From Dactylellina haptotyla (Eukaryota > Ascomycota > Orbiliomycetes > Orbiliales > Orbiliaceae): 64,000 bases of DNA. Location: assembly GCA_031310005.1 (NCBI GenBank), contig CM062379.1, positions 930,001 through 994,000 of the forward strand, written 5' to 3'. Positions 48,506 to 59,466 of this stretch are shown one piece after another. A program made the translations under genes and the position numbers. Below the pieces are notes generated by a model. It was not told where the DNA came from and did no database searches. It saw only the letters and a program-made list of their open reading frames with translations. How positions within the stretch are numbered: position 1 is the first letter of the stretch; each line of letters starts with the position of its first letter.

Positions 48506-49172
48506 GATTGAGGCGGTACTACTGATGCGTGTAGGTAGGTAGGCAAGTCGGTTAGATAGAGGCGCAGGTAAACGTTGAGGTTGAGAATGTGGTTCTCGCG
48601 AGCAGCAAAAGATGGGATGAGGGCGAATTTGGTGGTGGGGCAGCGATGCACACAAAAAAGCGGTTGTTGTTGGCCGTGTTGCAGAATGGACCGCTATGAC
48701 TACAACTTATCAGCTAGAGAAATAGACCGGACTGGCCTATAAATTGGGCAAGAAATTAGTGGTTTGAGAAGGAAGGTATTCTTGTGAGAATGCATGTGCG
48801 AGACCAGGACGATTTATTACTTCCAGCACTGACTCATAGCCCTCTTCTACCAATAATGCCATATAACCCTTAATGGGGGAGATAAGTGTGTGCAGAGATA
48901 GGATGAAATGCCCAGCCGGCCTTATCTCCTCCCCGTCCATCGTCGGCTAGTACTCCGTGGACGGGTTAGCAGAGCTCCCCAGGCCCCTCCTATCGTATTG
49001 CTTCTATCGTACACTTCATTTTATTCCCATTGAATAACTAGAACTCCATCACAAGATGCACCCTTGTGTAACAAACTCCCAATTGGCATCGCCATTGTCA
49101 TTGCCATCGTATAATAACGATAATAGTGATGATAATACTTTTGTATAACTCCGGTCCATCCACACCCAGAGA
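48506..49172. other. Intergenic region upstream of AsnRS
   Basis: Promoter and leader of the minus-strand AsnRS gene and 3' flank of cwc15. A GTAG tetranucleotide repeats three times at about 48530-48542. No gene. Confidence 0.55.
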
Positions 49173-50170
49173 CTACCGAACGTACTTGTTCTATAAATCG
49201 TATCGTTAGCATATGTGACCTCAATTGCCATTGGCACCCAAAAGAAAATGTCATATATAAACCCACCATGAACTTCTTGTGGAAATCCGATCTCAGCAGA
49301 TCGTTCACAAACTCCTTTTTCTTCCCCTTCTCCTCCACCCCTCTCGCCTGGTTCTTGAATATCACATCGTCGTCCCACCGCCGCTTCACATTGAACGCCT
49401 TCGGGTTCAGCAGCGGATTGCCCCGCGCGATATCAACCTCCCGCTGCGCCTCCTCTTCCTCTGCCTTCTCCCTCTCTTCTTTCTCCTTCGCCGCCGCTCG
49501 TTCCTTCTTAATCTTCTCCAACTCACGCATCAATTCAGCCGTTTCGTCTTCGCTATCTTCGTCGTCGCTGTCCTCGTCACTACTGCTGTCCGATCCGTTG
49601 CCGTCATCTCCACCGGACCCATCGCTATCAGCGTCCAGGTCGCGTGACTCCTCTAATATCCGCCGCCGTTTCACTTCCGGTGTTTCGTCCGCCTCGTCCT
49701 CGTCGTCCGCATCCCGCCATTTCCGCGATGTGCTGGGAGCGGTTGTCAGGTCGTCATCTTCGTCATCACCGGGAACGGTCTCGCCACGGACTTTAGCGTA
49801 GTGTGCTTTTTCGGCTTTAAGGAGTTCGGCGCGAAGGTCGCGTTTGGCGTCGGCGTCGCCACCTTGTCCTGGCTGTCTGTGAATTCACAAAAGGTGTAAG
49901 TTTCTCATCTCTCTCTCTCTCTTCAATCTGTAGCCGTAATACGAGCAGGGTATGCAGATTAATTGCGGCGAAACTGGCGGGAAATAAAGAACGTACCGGA
50001 CTTTGAGAACCGTGTGCGCCGGTAGTAGACGTTGGTGGTATTGTGGTCCTCGGCGGGTTTCTTTTCCTACAGCCTATGTGTGCGCCCGGAGCTGTCAGTT
50101 ATGCTTTTTTCTTCCGATATAAAGCTACATTACGTACGGGATCGAATGTGGGACGATGTGCGGTCGTCAT
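49173..50170 (-). CDS. cwc15: Spliceosomal protein Cwc15
   Basis: Minus-strand exons 50170-50138, 50073-49997, 49876-49267 and 49190-49173 give 245 residues. The N-terminus [20 protein letters not shown], then [20 protein letters not shown] and [19 protein letters not shown] are diagnostic of the Cwf15/Cwc15 family, a component of the Prp19-associated NineTeen complex in the active spliceosome. A long acidic middle (residues about 75-165) and a charged helix ([20 protein letters not shown]) precede the conserved end: [19 protein letters not shown] and [16 protein letters not shown]. The last exon is only 18 bases. It supplies the conserved NKYVR terminus, which supports the splice choice. The acceptor of exon 2 was set at ACATAG because it keeps FDP in frame with AVGKE. 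Confidence 0.93.
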
Positions 50171-50802
50171 CTTGGCTGCTGGGAGGGCGTGTAGTCCGGT
50201 GTGGTTGTGGTGGGAGCTGGGGAGAGGACGATGAAAGGTGGAAGAGCTGCGCTTTTTGGGTGCATTCGCGATTGGAAGTTTGAGCCTCAACCAGCCACAA
50301 CCGAACAACGGAATTCTACAGGTATTTAATACTGACGATTCAGAGACCACAACAGCTGTGTTTTTACGCCGGTCAAGTAAATAAAGTGAATAGATATTAT
50401 TTCAGTCGAGGTCTATAGAGAAATCCCATTCTTCTATTATCGTACACTCCAATAAATTCCAAAAATTCCAAGGCTTTGTAACAGACAACAATATAAATGC
50501 ATTCTCATCCATAACCAACCAGATGTGCTTTCCTTGGTATCGTGACGTCCGTGTAAAATAATAAAAATAAAAACAAAACGAGTCGTAATCGCATTCTCGA
50601 TCCGGCTTGTAACCGGATAGCTCTATCTTCCCAGAACGATCCTCTATAATCGAGTACCGAAGGGCCTTATAATCGAATTCCCAGCGAGTGAGTGCCTTGA
50701 TCCGTGACCAATATCGAATATTGATACCCTCGTCGCGTCGTAGCAAGTCCGGACTGACATATTAGCTTCCCCAACCAGGCTCTACAGCACCCTCTCCCCT
50801 TA
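50171..50802. other. Intergenic region between cwc15 and rds3
   Basis: Promoter of cwc15 and 3' flank of rds3, both on the minus strand. AT-rich toward rds3. No gene seen. Confidence 0.55.
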
Positions 50803-51266
50803 CTAATGATTCCTGAAATTCTTTTTTTGATCTATCCACCAGATGTTAGCACCCATACTACTACTATTATACCGAAAGGAAAGGGAGAAGAAACATACAG
50901 AACAAATCTGTCCTCGAACTACCCAGGTTGATAATCTTCGGACACCCGTCCCGGTCCTTCTCCAGCCGGGTACACTCGAAACAGTAAAAGGCATCCGAGA
51001 TACCCTCGCCACCGCAGACGATACACTTATTCTGGTAGTTGCCGAACGAGCACTCGTCGCAGATGCGGACCAGGGTTGTCGGGCGCACGTAGGAGTCGCA
51101 GACGGGACACTTGCCGTCGCATTTATCGCACAGACGGCCGATGGCGATGCCGGGCTGTTTGCGGCACATTACGAGATCTCTGTGGAAATCACATGGAGTT
51201 AGCTTCTGTTTGTCTGACAAGCTGGTGGTTCAGAGGAGTGTAGACTTACGGATGATGGCGCGACAT
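50803..51266 (-). CDS. rds3: SF3b zinc-finger subunit Rds3/PHF5A
   Basis: Minus-strand exons 51266-51250 (17 bases), 51179-50899 and 50831-50803 (29 bases) give 108 residues, against about 110 in the family. [20 protein letters not shown] opens the protein, followed by twelve cysteines in CxxC pairs ([39 protein letters not shown]) that bind three zinc ions in the knotted PHF5A fold, and [14 protein letters not shown]. Rds3 is a core subunit of the U2 snRNP SF3b complex, close to the branch-site adenosine pocket. The tail after DLFY (QKKNFRNH) is more diverged than the usual basic ending but follows a clean splice. Confidence 0.93.
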
Positions 51267-51606
51267 GGTGGCGATGTATGGGACGTGACTTCGGGGGGTG
51301 AACTGGTAACAAGTGAATTATAATGTGTTCTTCCCGTCGATACCGGCGATGAGATCGAAATATGAGGCGAGGTCGAGTGGTAGGAGCTGGCGATGGGCCT
51401 GGCGGTTGCTGGGATGGCGGTAGGTGGTTTCTATAGGCGAGCCGGGCCAAAAATGAGTCGCGAAATTTTTGGACGGATTTCTAATTGCTGCTGCTGCCAT
51501 TCTTGCAACTTCCAACCTTCAAAACTTCAACCCACACCACCACTTGCCCCACCACGCCACTCCACCTCCACCCCCCGCCAATTCGACACGAGGAACAGCT
51601 CGCACA
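51267..51606. promoter_or_regulatory. Divergent promoter between rds3 and rrp45
   Basis: A 340-bp gap between opposite start codons of two RNA-processing genes; the side near rrp45 is C- and A-rich with CACC-type runs. No TATA box evident. Confidence 0.6.
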
Positions 51607-52645
51607 ATGCCGAAGGAACCGGAAATCAGCTTGACGGAGAAGACCTTCGTCCTCGAGGCCCTCAAGCAGAACTTGCGGGTCGACGGCCGGGACCTGCAAT
51701 CCTTCCGTGACATCCAGCTCACCTTTGGCGACGACTATGGCTTCGTAGACGTCCGGCTAGGGAAGACGAGGTAGGTGAGTTTCACCGAGATCCCTTATTA
51801 CACTGAACGGGCTTTACTAACAATTAGCTTTGTAGAGTCCTTGCGAGGATATCCGCAGAAGTCACAAGACCCCGTCCAGATAGACAGTTCGAGGGCATGT
51901 TCACCATCACCACAGAAATGGGCCCAATGGCCTCCCCCGCATTCGAAGTCGGACGGTACTTATTCCCCCAAAACTTACCAAAACTCCAAGAGAGGAGGAA
52001 GGAAAAAGAGAGCAAGACTAACATAAATACAGCCCAACAGAACTAGACCACACCCTCTCCCGGCTCCTCGAAAAGTCCATCCGCCGCAGCAACGCCCTCG
52101 ACGTCGAATCCCTCTGCATCGTCACCGCCCAGCGCGTCTGGTCCCTCCGCGCGGACGTCCACTTCCTCTCCCACGACGGTAATCTGATCGATGTAGCCTG
52201 CATCGCCGTCATCACCGCCCTCGCACACTTCCGCCTCCCCGTCGTCACTGTCTCCGGCGAGGACATCACAATCCACCCGGTCGAGGAACGGGTGCCCGTA
52301 CCACTGAGTCTCTTACATTGGCCCATTTGCGTTACCTTCAGTTTCTTCGGGGAGGATGAGGACGGCGAGATGATTTGTGCCTTGGATGCGACGGCGCAGG
52401 AGGAGGCGTTGAGAGTCGGCGATATGACTATCACGATTAATAAGAACGGGGAGGTGTGTCAGATCGCGAAGAGCGGCGGGGTAGCCGTCGAAGCTGAAGT
52501 GCTCATGAGATGTGCGAGGCTGGCGGCGGAGAAGGTTAAAGGAGTTGATAAGATGATTGTAGATGCGCTCAGGGAGGATGAGGTGCAGAGGAATAAGGGT
52601 AATCTGGACTGGTTGAAGGAAGGTAAATCAGAGAATGAGAGGTAA
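51607..52645 (+). CDS. rrp45: Exosome core subunit Rrp45 (EXOSC9)
   Basis: Exons 51607-51770, 51836-51955 and 52033-52645 give 298 residues. It is an RNase PH-fold protein: EISLTEKTFVLEALKQNLRV, DGRDLQSFRDIQLTFGDDYG, VLARISAEVTRPRPDRQFEG, then LDHTLSRLLEKSIRRSNALD, DVHFLSHDGNLIDVACIAVI and DMTITINKNGEVCQIAKSGG. This pattern is Rrp45/EXOSC9 of the six-subunit PH ring of the RNA exosome, which degrades and trims RNAs 3' to 5' in nucleus and cytoplasm. The eukaryotic ring subunit has no catalytic phosphorolysis of its own (family knowledge). The C-terminus is short, without the long extension of animal EXOSC9. Confidence 0.93.
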
Positions 52646-53098
52646 AAAATTTGCAAGTAAGCAGAAAAGTATATGATTATCATCTAGGCGGCGTTCAGGT
52701 TTATTTTAATGTCACCATGGAGAAATTAGAAGGCGTTTGTTAAATGTTATCTTCTATTTGTATGCTTTTTTTTTTTTCATCGTAGTATCCCATATGATAC
52801 AGCTGTATGCTATGAACGAACGTTGTGAAACAATTCACAATGCAAAAATGAAAAGAAGTGTATGCTTGAAGAACAATTAATGGTGAATGAAGGACAAGAA
52901 TGACGAAAAAGGGACATTAGAAAGACGGTACAATGCATAATGTGTAAAGCGTATACCATAATCAATGACGATGCAACCAGATCATGACGGATCCAAAAGA
53001 GCAATAACAAAAGGCAAAAACTCCCGCTAACTCACAATATACCCCAGTATGTGTATGTACCTATCACCTGAATCTCCAACCAGGACATGACAGAAAAA
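52646..53098. other. Convergent 3' intergenic region
   Basis: About 450 bases between the stops of rrp45 and the hydrolase gene; AT-rich with a T run near 52770. No gene. Confidence 0.6.
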
Positions 53099-54454
53099 CT
53101 ACTCAGGCGGGGCCAACTCCTCTTCGCTCCCGTAAAATATAACCCGGAGCCTCTTACACGCCTCCGTGTAGAACTTGTCCCTCTCAGGATCCTTTCCATT
53201 CGGACTCTTATCCCACGCATGAGGCTGTTTCTCGACCATCTTCCACATCACATTCTTATTCAACGGCTCGCTCTGCAATCTATCACGGAACCTCAATCCC
53301 TCCGCGCACAGCTCGTCGTACTCACAAGTATACATCAGGATATCCTTCGGTAACCCGTGCAGGAGACCGTCAGATGCGACTCCGGGACTCAAATAGGGCG
53401 ATGTGACATCGATGCTCTTCGGTGGGTAGAGATAGCTCGCATCGAACAGGTTGGTGAAGAACTCGGGCATGCCCTTGTCCGGCCGCACGTTTGTCTTGCG
53501 GCGGTCGCAGCGGGGATTCGTAAAGTCGAGCGAAGGGTACCATGCGCAGATTGTGACGATTTTCCCACCGCGTCGACTCGAGCTGAAGGCTCCCTCTGAT
53601 GCGGCATCTGGTGGGAGCGCGGTACCGCCCGAGACGTCGGTTGGGATGCCCATCAACGCTCGACATTCGTATTGCCATCTGAGCGGGACCGTGAACGCCA
53701 TGTTGCCACCTGCGGAGAACCCAGAGACGGATAATCGGTTGATGTCGATGTTGAGTTCCTTGGCGTGGTGAACTAGATAGAAGATGGCGTCCACGCCGTC
53801 CTCGACGGCCGTGGGGAAAGGGTACTCCGGGGCACGTCGATAGTCGACGCTGACGAGAATGCAGTCAGCCGCTCGGCGGACGGCATCCGCCCAACGGCAG
53901 TCGTCTGTCGCAGAGCCGATGGTGAACCCACCGCCGTGGAAGTTGATCATGGCGGGGAAGCCGTAGACATCGTTATCCTTGCCACGAGGCTTGTTCGGCC
54001 ATCCGATGGGACAGTAGAACTGCAGCTTGATGGTGCCCTTATTCGATGATAATGTGGACTTGATCGTTCGGGTGAAAGATGGAGCTGGCGGGCGAGGGTG
54101 CGCAACGGTATGCAGGTACATCCCGATGGACATGAGGTTCCGCCATGTTACGGCCTCCAAGTGCAGGGTCCATCGTGAGCGTTTGACGATTGCATCTGTC
54201 GTCCTGGCCGATGTGTTGGAGATTGAGCGGCGGATGGAAGGTCGTCTGGGCACGCAGAGGTTTGTGACGGTGCCCGCAGACGGGGAGGAGTAGGTCCGTG
54301 AGAGCTCCGGGAGGTTAGCCGGGACCTTGAGGACGTCGGCATGGGTGTTTATGGGCTGGATCTCCTGGCGGGCCTCGTAGTCGGAGAGGGTGGTTTCCGA
54401 GGAGTTGTAGTCGGTGATGTTGATGGTCGGGGGGAGCGTCGTCGCAGCAGCCAT
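53099..54454 (-). CDS. HSL-type alpha/beta hydrolase
   Basis: A single minus-strand exon of 451 residues. About 125 residues of disordered, Thr/Ser-rich N-terminus precede an alpha/beta hydrolase (Abhydrolase_3 / hormone-sensitive-lipase type). Oxyanion motif NFHGGGFTIGSATDD, then VDYRRAPEYPFPTAVEDGVD, nucleophile elbow SGFSAGGNMA (GxSxG), acid in YTCEYDELCAEG and His in KQPHAWDKSP make a complete triad. There is no signal peptide, so an intracellular carboxylesterase or deacetylase is likely; substrate unknown. It converges on rrp45 and diverges, across 4 kb, from the Ddr48-like gene. Confidence 0.9.
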   Translation of the reverse strand: MAAATTLPPTINITDYNSSETTLSDYEARQEIQPINTHADVLKVPANLPELSRTYSSPSAGTVTNLCVPRRPSIRRSISNTSARTTDAIVKRSRWTLHLEAVTWRNLMSIGMYLHTVAHPRPPAPSFTRTIKSTLSSNKGTIKLQFYCPIGWPNKPRGKDNDVYGFPAMINFHGGGFTIGSATDDCRWADAVRRAADCILVSVDYRRAPEYPFPTAVEDGVDAIFYLVHHAKELNIDINRLSVSGFSAGGNMAFTVPLRWQYECRALMGIPTDVSGGTALPPDAASEGAFSSSRRGGKIVTICAWYPSLDFTNPRCDRRKTNVRPDKGMPEFFTNLFDASYLYPPKSIDVTSPYLSPGVASDGLLHGLPKDILMYTCEYDELCAEGLRFRDRLQSEPLNKNVMWKMVEKQPHAWDKSPNGKDPERDKFYTEACKRLRVIFYGSEEELAPPE

Positions 54455-57400
54455 GTTGGGAGAAAGGCTAAATTTAAGCTTATCGCAGGTTTACACTGAA
54501 AGCTTCCTTTGTCGACGGACGCATGAATGGATTCAAGGTGAATGGGGGTTTTTCGAGAAAAGGGATGTGAGTACGAATTGGACGGTGGGAGTGGGTTATA
54601 TATTCGATGCCATTGAATTGTGAAGATAATCTATACGGAGAAGATGTTGTCTGGGGCTGAGGAAATGGGAAAGAGAGAGGAGAAAAAGAGAGACAGGGAG
54701 ACAGATTGCGAGATATATGATGAAGTCACAGCCAAGAAACAAATAGAAGTTATTTCATATGGTAATAAAAAAATAAGAAAGAAAGAAGGATTTCAAAGGA
54801 TGTGAAAGAAGTTATCAAAGTCAGGAGAGAGGCTGTGCACCCGGGCTACGGCGACGATACAATGATACGATCATACAGAAATTCGAAATTTACCCACCAA
54901 GCGTTCCAGGGCACTTAAACTTCAGAGGACAAGAGTATTGCCACTATACTTCTCCGAGTAATCAATCATCCCGCGAAAATGGTCCGTCGTGCCGACCATC
55001 AGACCTGACGGAATGGCATCGTGCGACAGCCTAGTGCCCACCCAGCGCCCAGCTGCAGCGTAGCTCTGGTGCCATGGTTCTCGATAAGAATGGAAACAAT
55101 GACGGTCAAACATCTCGCAAACATTTGCTGCGACAAACAGTTTCGCCGGCGTGACGAGGGCCGATGGGCCGTTGACGTCACCGGGCTCGCCAGATCGAAG
55201 AAACGATGATGCTTGGTGCCAATATCGAACCTTCCCAGTCGAGAAAGATCTCAGGCCCCGTTCTGCCAGCAAGGTGCGACCACCGAGGTTAAATCGGTGG
55301 TGGTGGAGGCAAAAGGGAAGCCTGCAAAGGGATGGGCTTCATGGCAAAACGACGTCGGATTCCAACTCGGAATCGAATAGAATCGAAGCACCAGAAACAT
55401 CCGTTTCACCCAGGCAAACAGGCCCAAGACTTCGGTCTGTTCGGACACGCTTGTGCCGGGAAAGAGAGACGGAAGACGCCATACTACCACCTTTCCTCTC
55501 ACCTTTCGGTGCAGCTAGGCCGGGTCGAAGGCCTGATATAAGCAGGCTGCTTATGTGGTCGTGCTGATGAAAGCGGGGCCGCTTGCGCGGAAAGTGAGGC
55601 AGTGAAGTTTTCCCGGCAGTGGGCTCGGAGAAATAGAATGGGATAGAATCCCCCAAAATAAGTATTCTGGGGGACTAGATGTCAGGGTTTTAAAAATAAT
55701 ATGTGTGTTATTATGAAAGCGGGAAGAGAGAAAGGATTTTCAAGGGAAGGCGGTAGACGTCGACGGCAGCCAGGTACGCCTTCGATTAATAACCAAACGC
55801 ATTTCTAAGGGATGCAAAAGCCTGCAAAGATGCTTCGCCAGTACCGAATATGAACATTCTCGCTCTGGCGTTCCTATGTCATCCGGCGTCCGGAAAACGC
55901 TCCAAGAAGGTTGGGAAAAGCTGGCACCTGGTGGGGCAGAACCCTGAGGACCCTTAGAATGCGGAGATGTCTGCTTTCGAATGAAACCAACGTCAGTGCC
56001 TTCGATTCCAAGTTCGCGAGGTTCGGAGTGAGTATAAGTTGCAATTCTAGAGAGTAGAGACGAAATCCGGTTCATCCGTTCTCTTTAAACTCGAAGGGAG
56101 TGGTGAGCTTCGGGTCGGAATCCGCAGCATCCGACACCACGGGCACCTGTCCATGCTGACTACGCCCGCGGTGCGCGAAGTCTCAAAGCCTCGATATCGA
56201 GCCCGATAATAACGTTACAGCCTGCGGAATAGCTGTATCGAGTCTACACCATATGTTGTTTCGTTCTTCAAAGTCCAGCTGGATTCTCAGAGCTGAATCT
56301 AAAGCTTTCGAGTCATCGCGTCCAATTACAAAGCTGTTGGCTGGTAGATTGCTCCAACCACAGTTTTCACGACCAATTGACCATCCAAGATTGAATGAAT
56401 CGATATATGCCCACAAATAAGCTTGATTATTCAGACAGAAAACTCTGCAACATCGCCCGATGCATTACATGAAGTTGATAATAGTACGGAGGTAACCGAC
56501 GACAAGATCCCAAGCTGACAAGAAGGATCTGAGCTCTCAATCGCATGTAGCTTGTCGCGTCGTCGCAAGCTGCCCTAAATCTTCGGGTTTAAGCTACCTC
56601 AAAGATCAAAACGGCTTCCGTCTGTCGCGGGTTCCCCGAAGGATTCCACCAAACGAGCTCCACGGTTAGCTACAGCTGTTTTAGTTATACGTGCTGAAAA
56701 ACAGCTCTCCGCGGCGTCTCAAAGCGTCTCTACCATCGTAGACTCCGAGAACCAGCAGGGTGCAATGCACCAGCCTCAGCGCCACCAGTTCATGCGTCCC
56801 AGCCACACGAACTGAGATCATGGGCCCAGGTCAGCCTCACAAGCAAGATCTCCTGAGCGTCATGTAGCAGTTTCTTAATTGCAATGCTACGCGACGACGG
56901 CATTTGCCACAAATCTAGACCGCCACTGCTAGTGCATCACTCGCATGTAGATGCGTGGCGAGTGTACCAAATTTATCCTCCCTTGTCGCGTTCGGCGTTA
57001 ACTAAAATACTCACTACCCATTGCGATATCATCAATGATCATGATGCCCTGCAATTGGATGCCTGTCGAATAACGCATCGGATCGGCAAAGCTTCGCAGG
57101 ATTCTTTTCTGACAACTCGGTTAAAAATGTCAAGTTTTCTCTGCAGAAAGAAAAAGAGAACATCCATTCCATTGAATCGTCCAGCCCCGCAAGGGTGTGT
57201 GCCAGCGAGTACCTGGCCATCGCCATGTCGGCGGGTAGCTCCTCGGAGGAAAAGCTTGTCAAAGGTACACGCAACCCACCTGCGAAACTAGTCGCCAATA
57301 ACCTTGAAGAACGATCTGGATTTTTGCGACGTGCGTGTGAATTGATTTTCTTTTCCTGTTCTTTCGCAGGACCCCACCTTTACAGGCCCTCCATTATAAC

Positions 57401-58284
57401 CTAAATCTGCGCTGGACTTAACACCTTTGAGCAAGGAAAATCCACACCCTCTCTACCCCATCATCGGTGTACTTCCTGTACCTACTTTAGGAAAGATGCT
57501 TTCAAGTACAGCCTCAATTGGCTTGCATGTACCCCTCGCGAAGAGAGCAATGGAATGAAAGGTGACATACTGTGTTATTTTTTCCTCCATGGATATCCAT
57601 CCCTCCATCCACTCTTCAAGCTCGAAAGCGGGGTTCCCTAGAGTTTGGGTTTTTTTAATCCCGCTGTTATACATTCTAGCCCTTTATAGTGACGTCGGTT
57701 TTGTTTTTTCTGGTTCCAACCGAACTCCACATCGATTCCACAGCGCGCTATTGCCGATGCGAAAGGAGAGTGTAATTATACAGCGTTATTGCACGATATA
57801 CCATCCAGATCACACACCCCATGAGTTAATTAAAATCTTTCTTTTCTTTTCTTTTCATATGCGAGGGAGCGGACTTTACCATCCGTTCAGCAGGTTTTTT
57901 CTTTTCTTGCGCATCGCCGTGCATGGGCCCAGTAGATGGCACAATTCCTTACTCTACTCTTAGAACCTAGAACCCCAAAGGACATCCCACCTGTCTCTTT
58001 TTCTTTCCTTTTTCTTCTCTGTTGCGAACAACAGTGATTGAGACGCGCTGAACTTGACTTGGTGACCTCATCCGAATGCAGCGACGTGCATGATATGATG
58101 CTGGTGGGGTCAGAGTAATGATTTGCTGGGAATGCTGGAATGCGTATAGCCTAGCACACCCGCATGGGCTCCATGGCGAAGTTCAATTGGGGAACAAACT
58201 TCGAACAGACCACACGAGAGGCCGTACCCACTCCGGTATCTGTCGGACGCCGATAATGGCACATGGCGTCTTTCCTGCGCGATG
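54455..58284. other. Long divergent intergenic region
   Basis: Nearly 4 kb without supportable genes. An A/G-rich patch lies at 54.6-54.8 kb (leader of the minus-strand hydrolase), then GC-balanced sequence with short open frames on both strands and no protein-like sequence. No repeats, tRNA or mobile element recognised. Confidence 0.5.
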
Positions 58285-58432
58285 AGGGGAATGCAAAGTT
58301 GGGAAGCTGGAGCTAATTGTGGAATTTCCGACAAAGAGGGGCTGACCGACAATCGTACGATCTACAGGTAGCTGAAGTCAGGTTCTAAACCAATTAAGCT
58401 TATAGAGGAGGGGGTATGCATAGTCATCCCCT
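58285..58432 (+). promoter_or_regulatory. Cluster of STRE-like elements
   Basis: AGGGG occurs at 58285-58289, 58337-58341 and 58409-58413, and its complement CCCCT at 58428-58432, all within 315 bases of the Ddr48-like start. AGGGG/CCCCT is the stress response element bound by Msn2/4-type zinc fingers in yeast. The pentamer is common by chance, but four copies above a predicted stress gene is suggestive. Confidence 0.5.
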
Positions 58433-58448
58433 TCACTAGTGAATTGGA

Positions 58449-58454
58449 TATAAA
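58449..58454 (+). promoter_or_regulatory. TATA box of the Ddr48-like gene
   Basis: TATAAA about 145 bases upstream of the ATG and just downstream of the STRE-like cluster. Motif seen; function inferred. Confidence 0.5.
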
Positions 58455-58596
58455 TTAGACCCTTCCCAACCTATACGGTTTTAATATTTCCGTTTATCAT
58501 CATCATCATCAAGCAGCAGTTCCCAATCAAGCCTCATATACAACCCCCAATACTATTTTATACTTCCCTTTACATTACCCCCTCTTATAAATAAAC

Positions 58597-59466
58597 ATGT
58601 CTGGATACGGTGACGTAAGTCCTAATTTTCTCATAAAATCCTATTTTGTTATAGTTGATTAACATATTCTGTTGGAACAGGACTCCTATGGCTCTGGCCG
58701 TGGCAACCGCGATAACGAAGACTCCTACGGCTCCAGCCGCCGTGACGACGACAACTCGGGTTCCTACGGTAGCTCAAACAAGAAGTCCGGATATGGAGAC
58801 GATAATGAGACTTCCACCTACGGAAGTTCGAATAAGAGATCTGATGATGATGATAATACCTACGGAAGCAAGAAATCATATGGAGACGACGAGAATACCT
58901 CCAGTGGCTACGGTAGCTCCAAAAAGTCAGGAGGTTATGGCGATGACGAGAACACTTCTAGCGGCTACGGCAGCACTAAGAAGTCTGGATACGGAGATGA
59001 CAACGAGACTTCCACCTACGGAAGCTCGAACAAGAGGTCCGATGATGATGACAAAATCTACGGAAGCAAGAAATCATATGGAGATGACGATAACACCTAC
59101 GGAAGCTCCAAAAAATCAGGCGGCTACGGCGATGATGAGAACACATCAAGCGGTTATGGCAGCAGCAATAAGAAGTCTGGAGGCTACGGCGACGACGAGA
59201 ATACCACCTCCGGCGGTTACGGTTCCAGCCGCCGTGACGACGATAACTCGGGCTCCTATGGTAGCTCCAACAAGAAGTCCGGATATGGAGATGATAACGA
59301 GACCTCCAGCTATGGAAGCTCCAACAAGAGGTCTGATGATGACAACACCTACGGCAGCAAGAAGTCCTATGGTGATGATGATAACACCACCTCTTCCTAC
59401 GGCCGAAGCAACGATGATGATAACTCCTACGGTAGCGGTAACCGCAACCGCAGCGACGACTATTAA
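58597..59466 (+). CDS. DDR48: Ddr48-like Gly/Ser/Tyr/Asp repeat stress protein
   Basis: Exons 58597-58614 (MSGYGD, 18 bases) and 58681-59466 give 267 residues. The whole protein is low-complexity, built from short units such as SYGSSNKKSGYGDDNETS, SGGYGDDENTSSGYGSS and NTYGSKKSYGDDD. The spacing of YGSS, NKKS and YGDD units matches yeast Ddr48 (DNA-damage-responsive, flocculent-specific protein), which is built from SYGSSN/NDSYGS repeats. It is hydrophilic with no signal peptide or membrane segment. Alternating acidic and basic units with regularly spaced Tyr suggest an intrinsically disordered protein that may condense. Yeast Ddr48 is strongly stress-induced; the promoter here has STRE-like elements. 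The role of the family is poorly defined. Confidence 0.82.
58730..59400 (+). repeat. Internal tandem repeats in the Ddr48-like gene
   Basis: A core beginning AAGAAGTCYGGATA recurs at 58780, 58978 and near 59272 (offsets of 198 and 294 bases, both multiples of three). The flanking 150 bases of the first and last copies encode almost the same peptide, and most differences are at third codon positions. Seen directly. Confidence 0.8.

Noticed and set aside
49268-49801. Plus-strand Ser-rich frame of 177 codons
   Set aside because: Antisense to the acidic tract of Cwc15; its Ser runs mirror the Glu/Asp codons of that gene.
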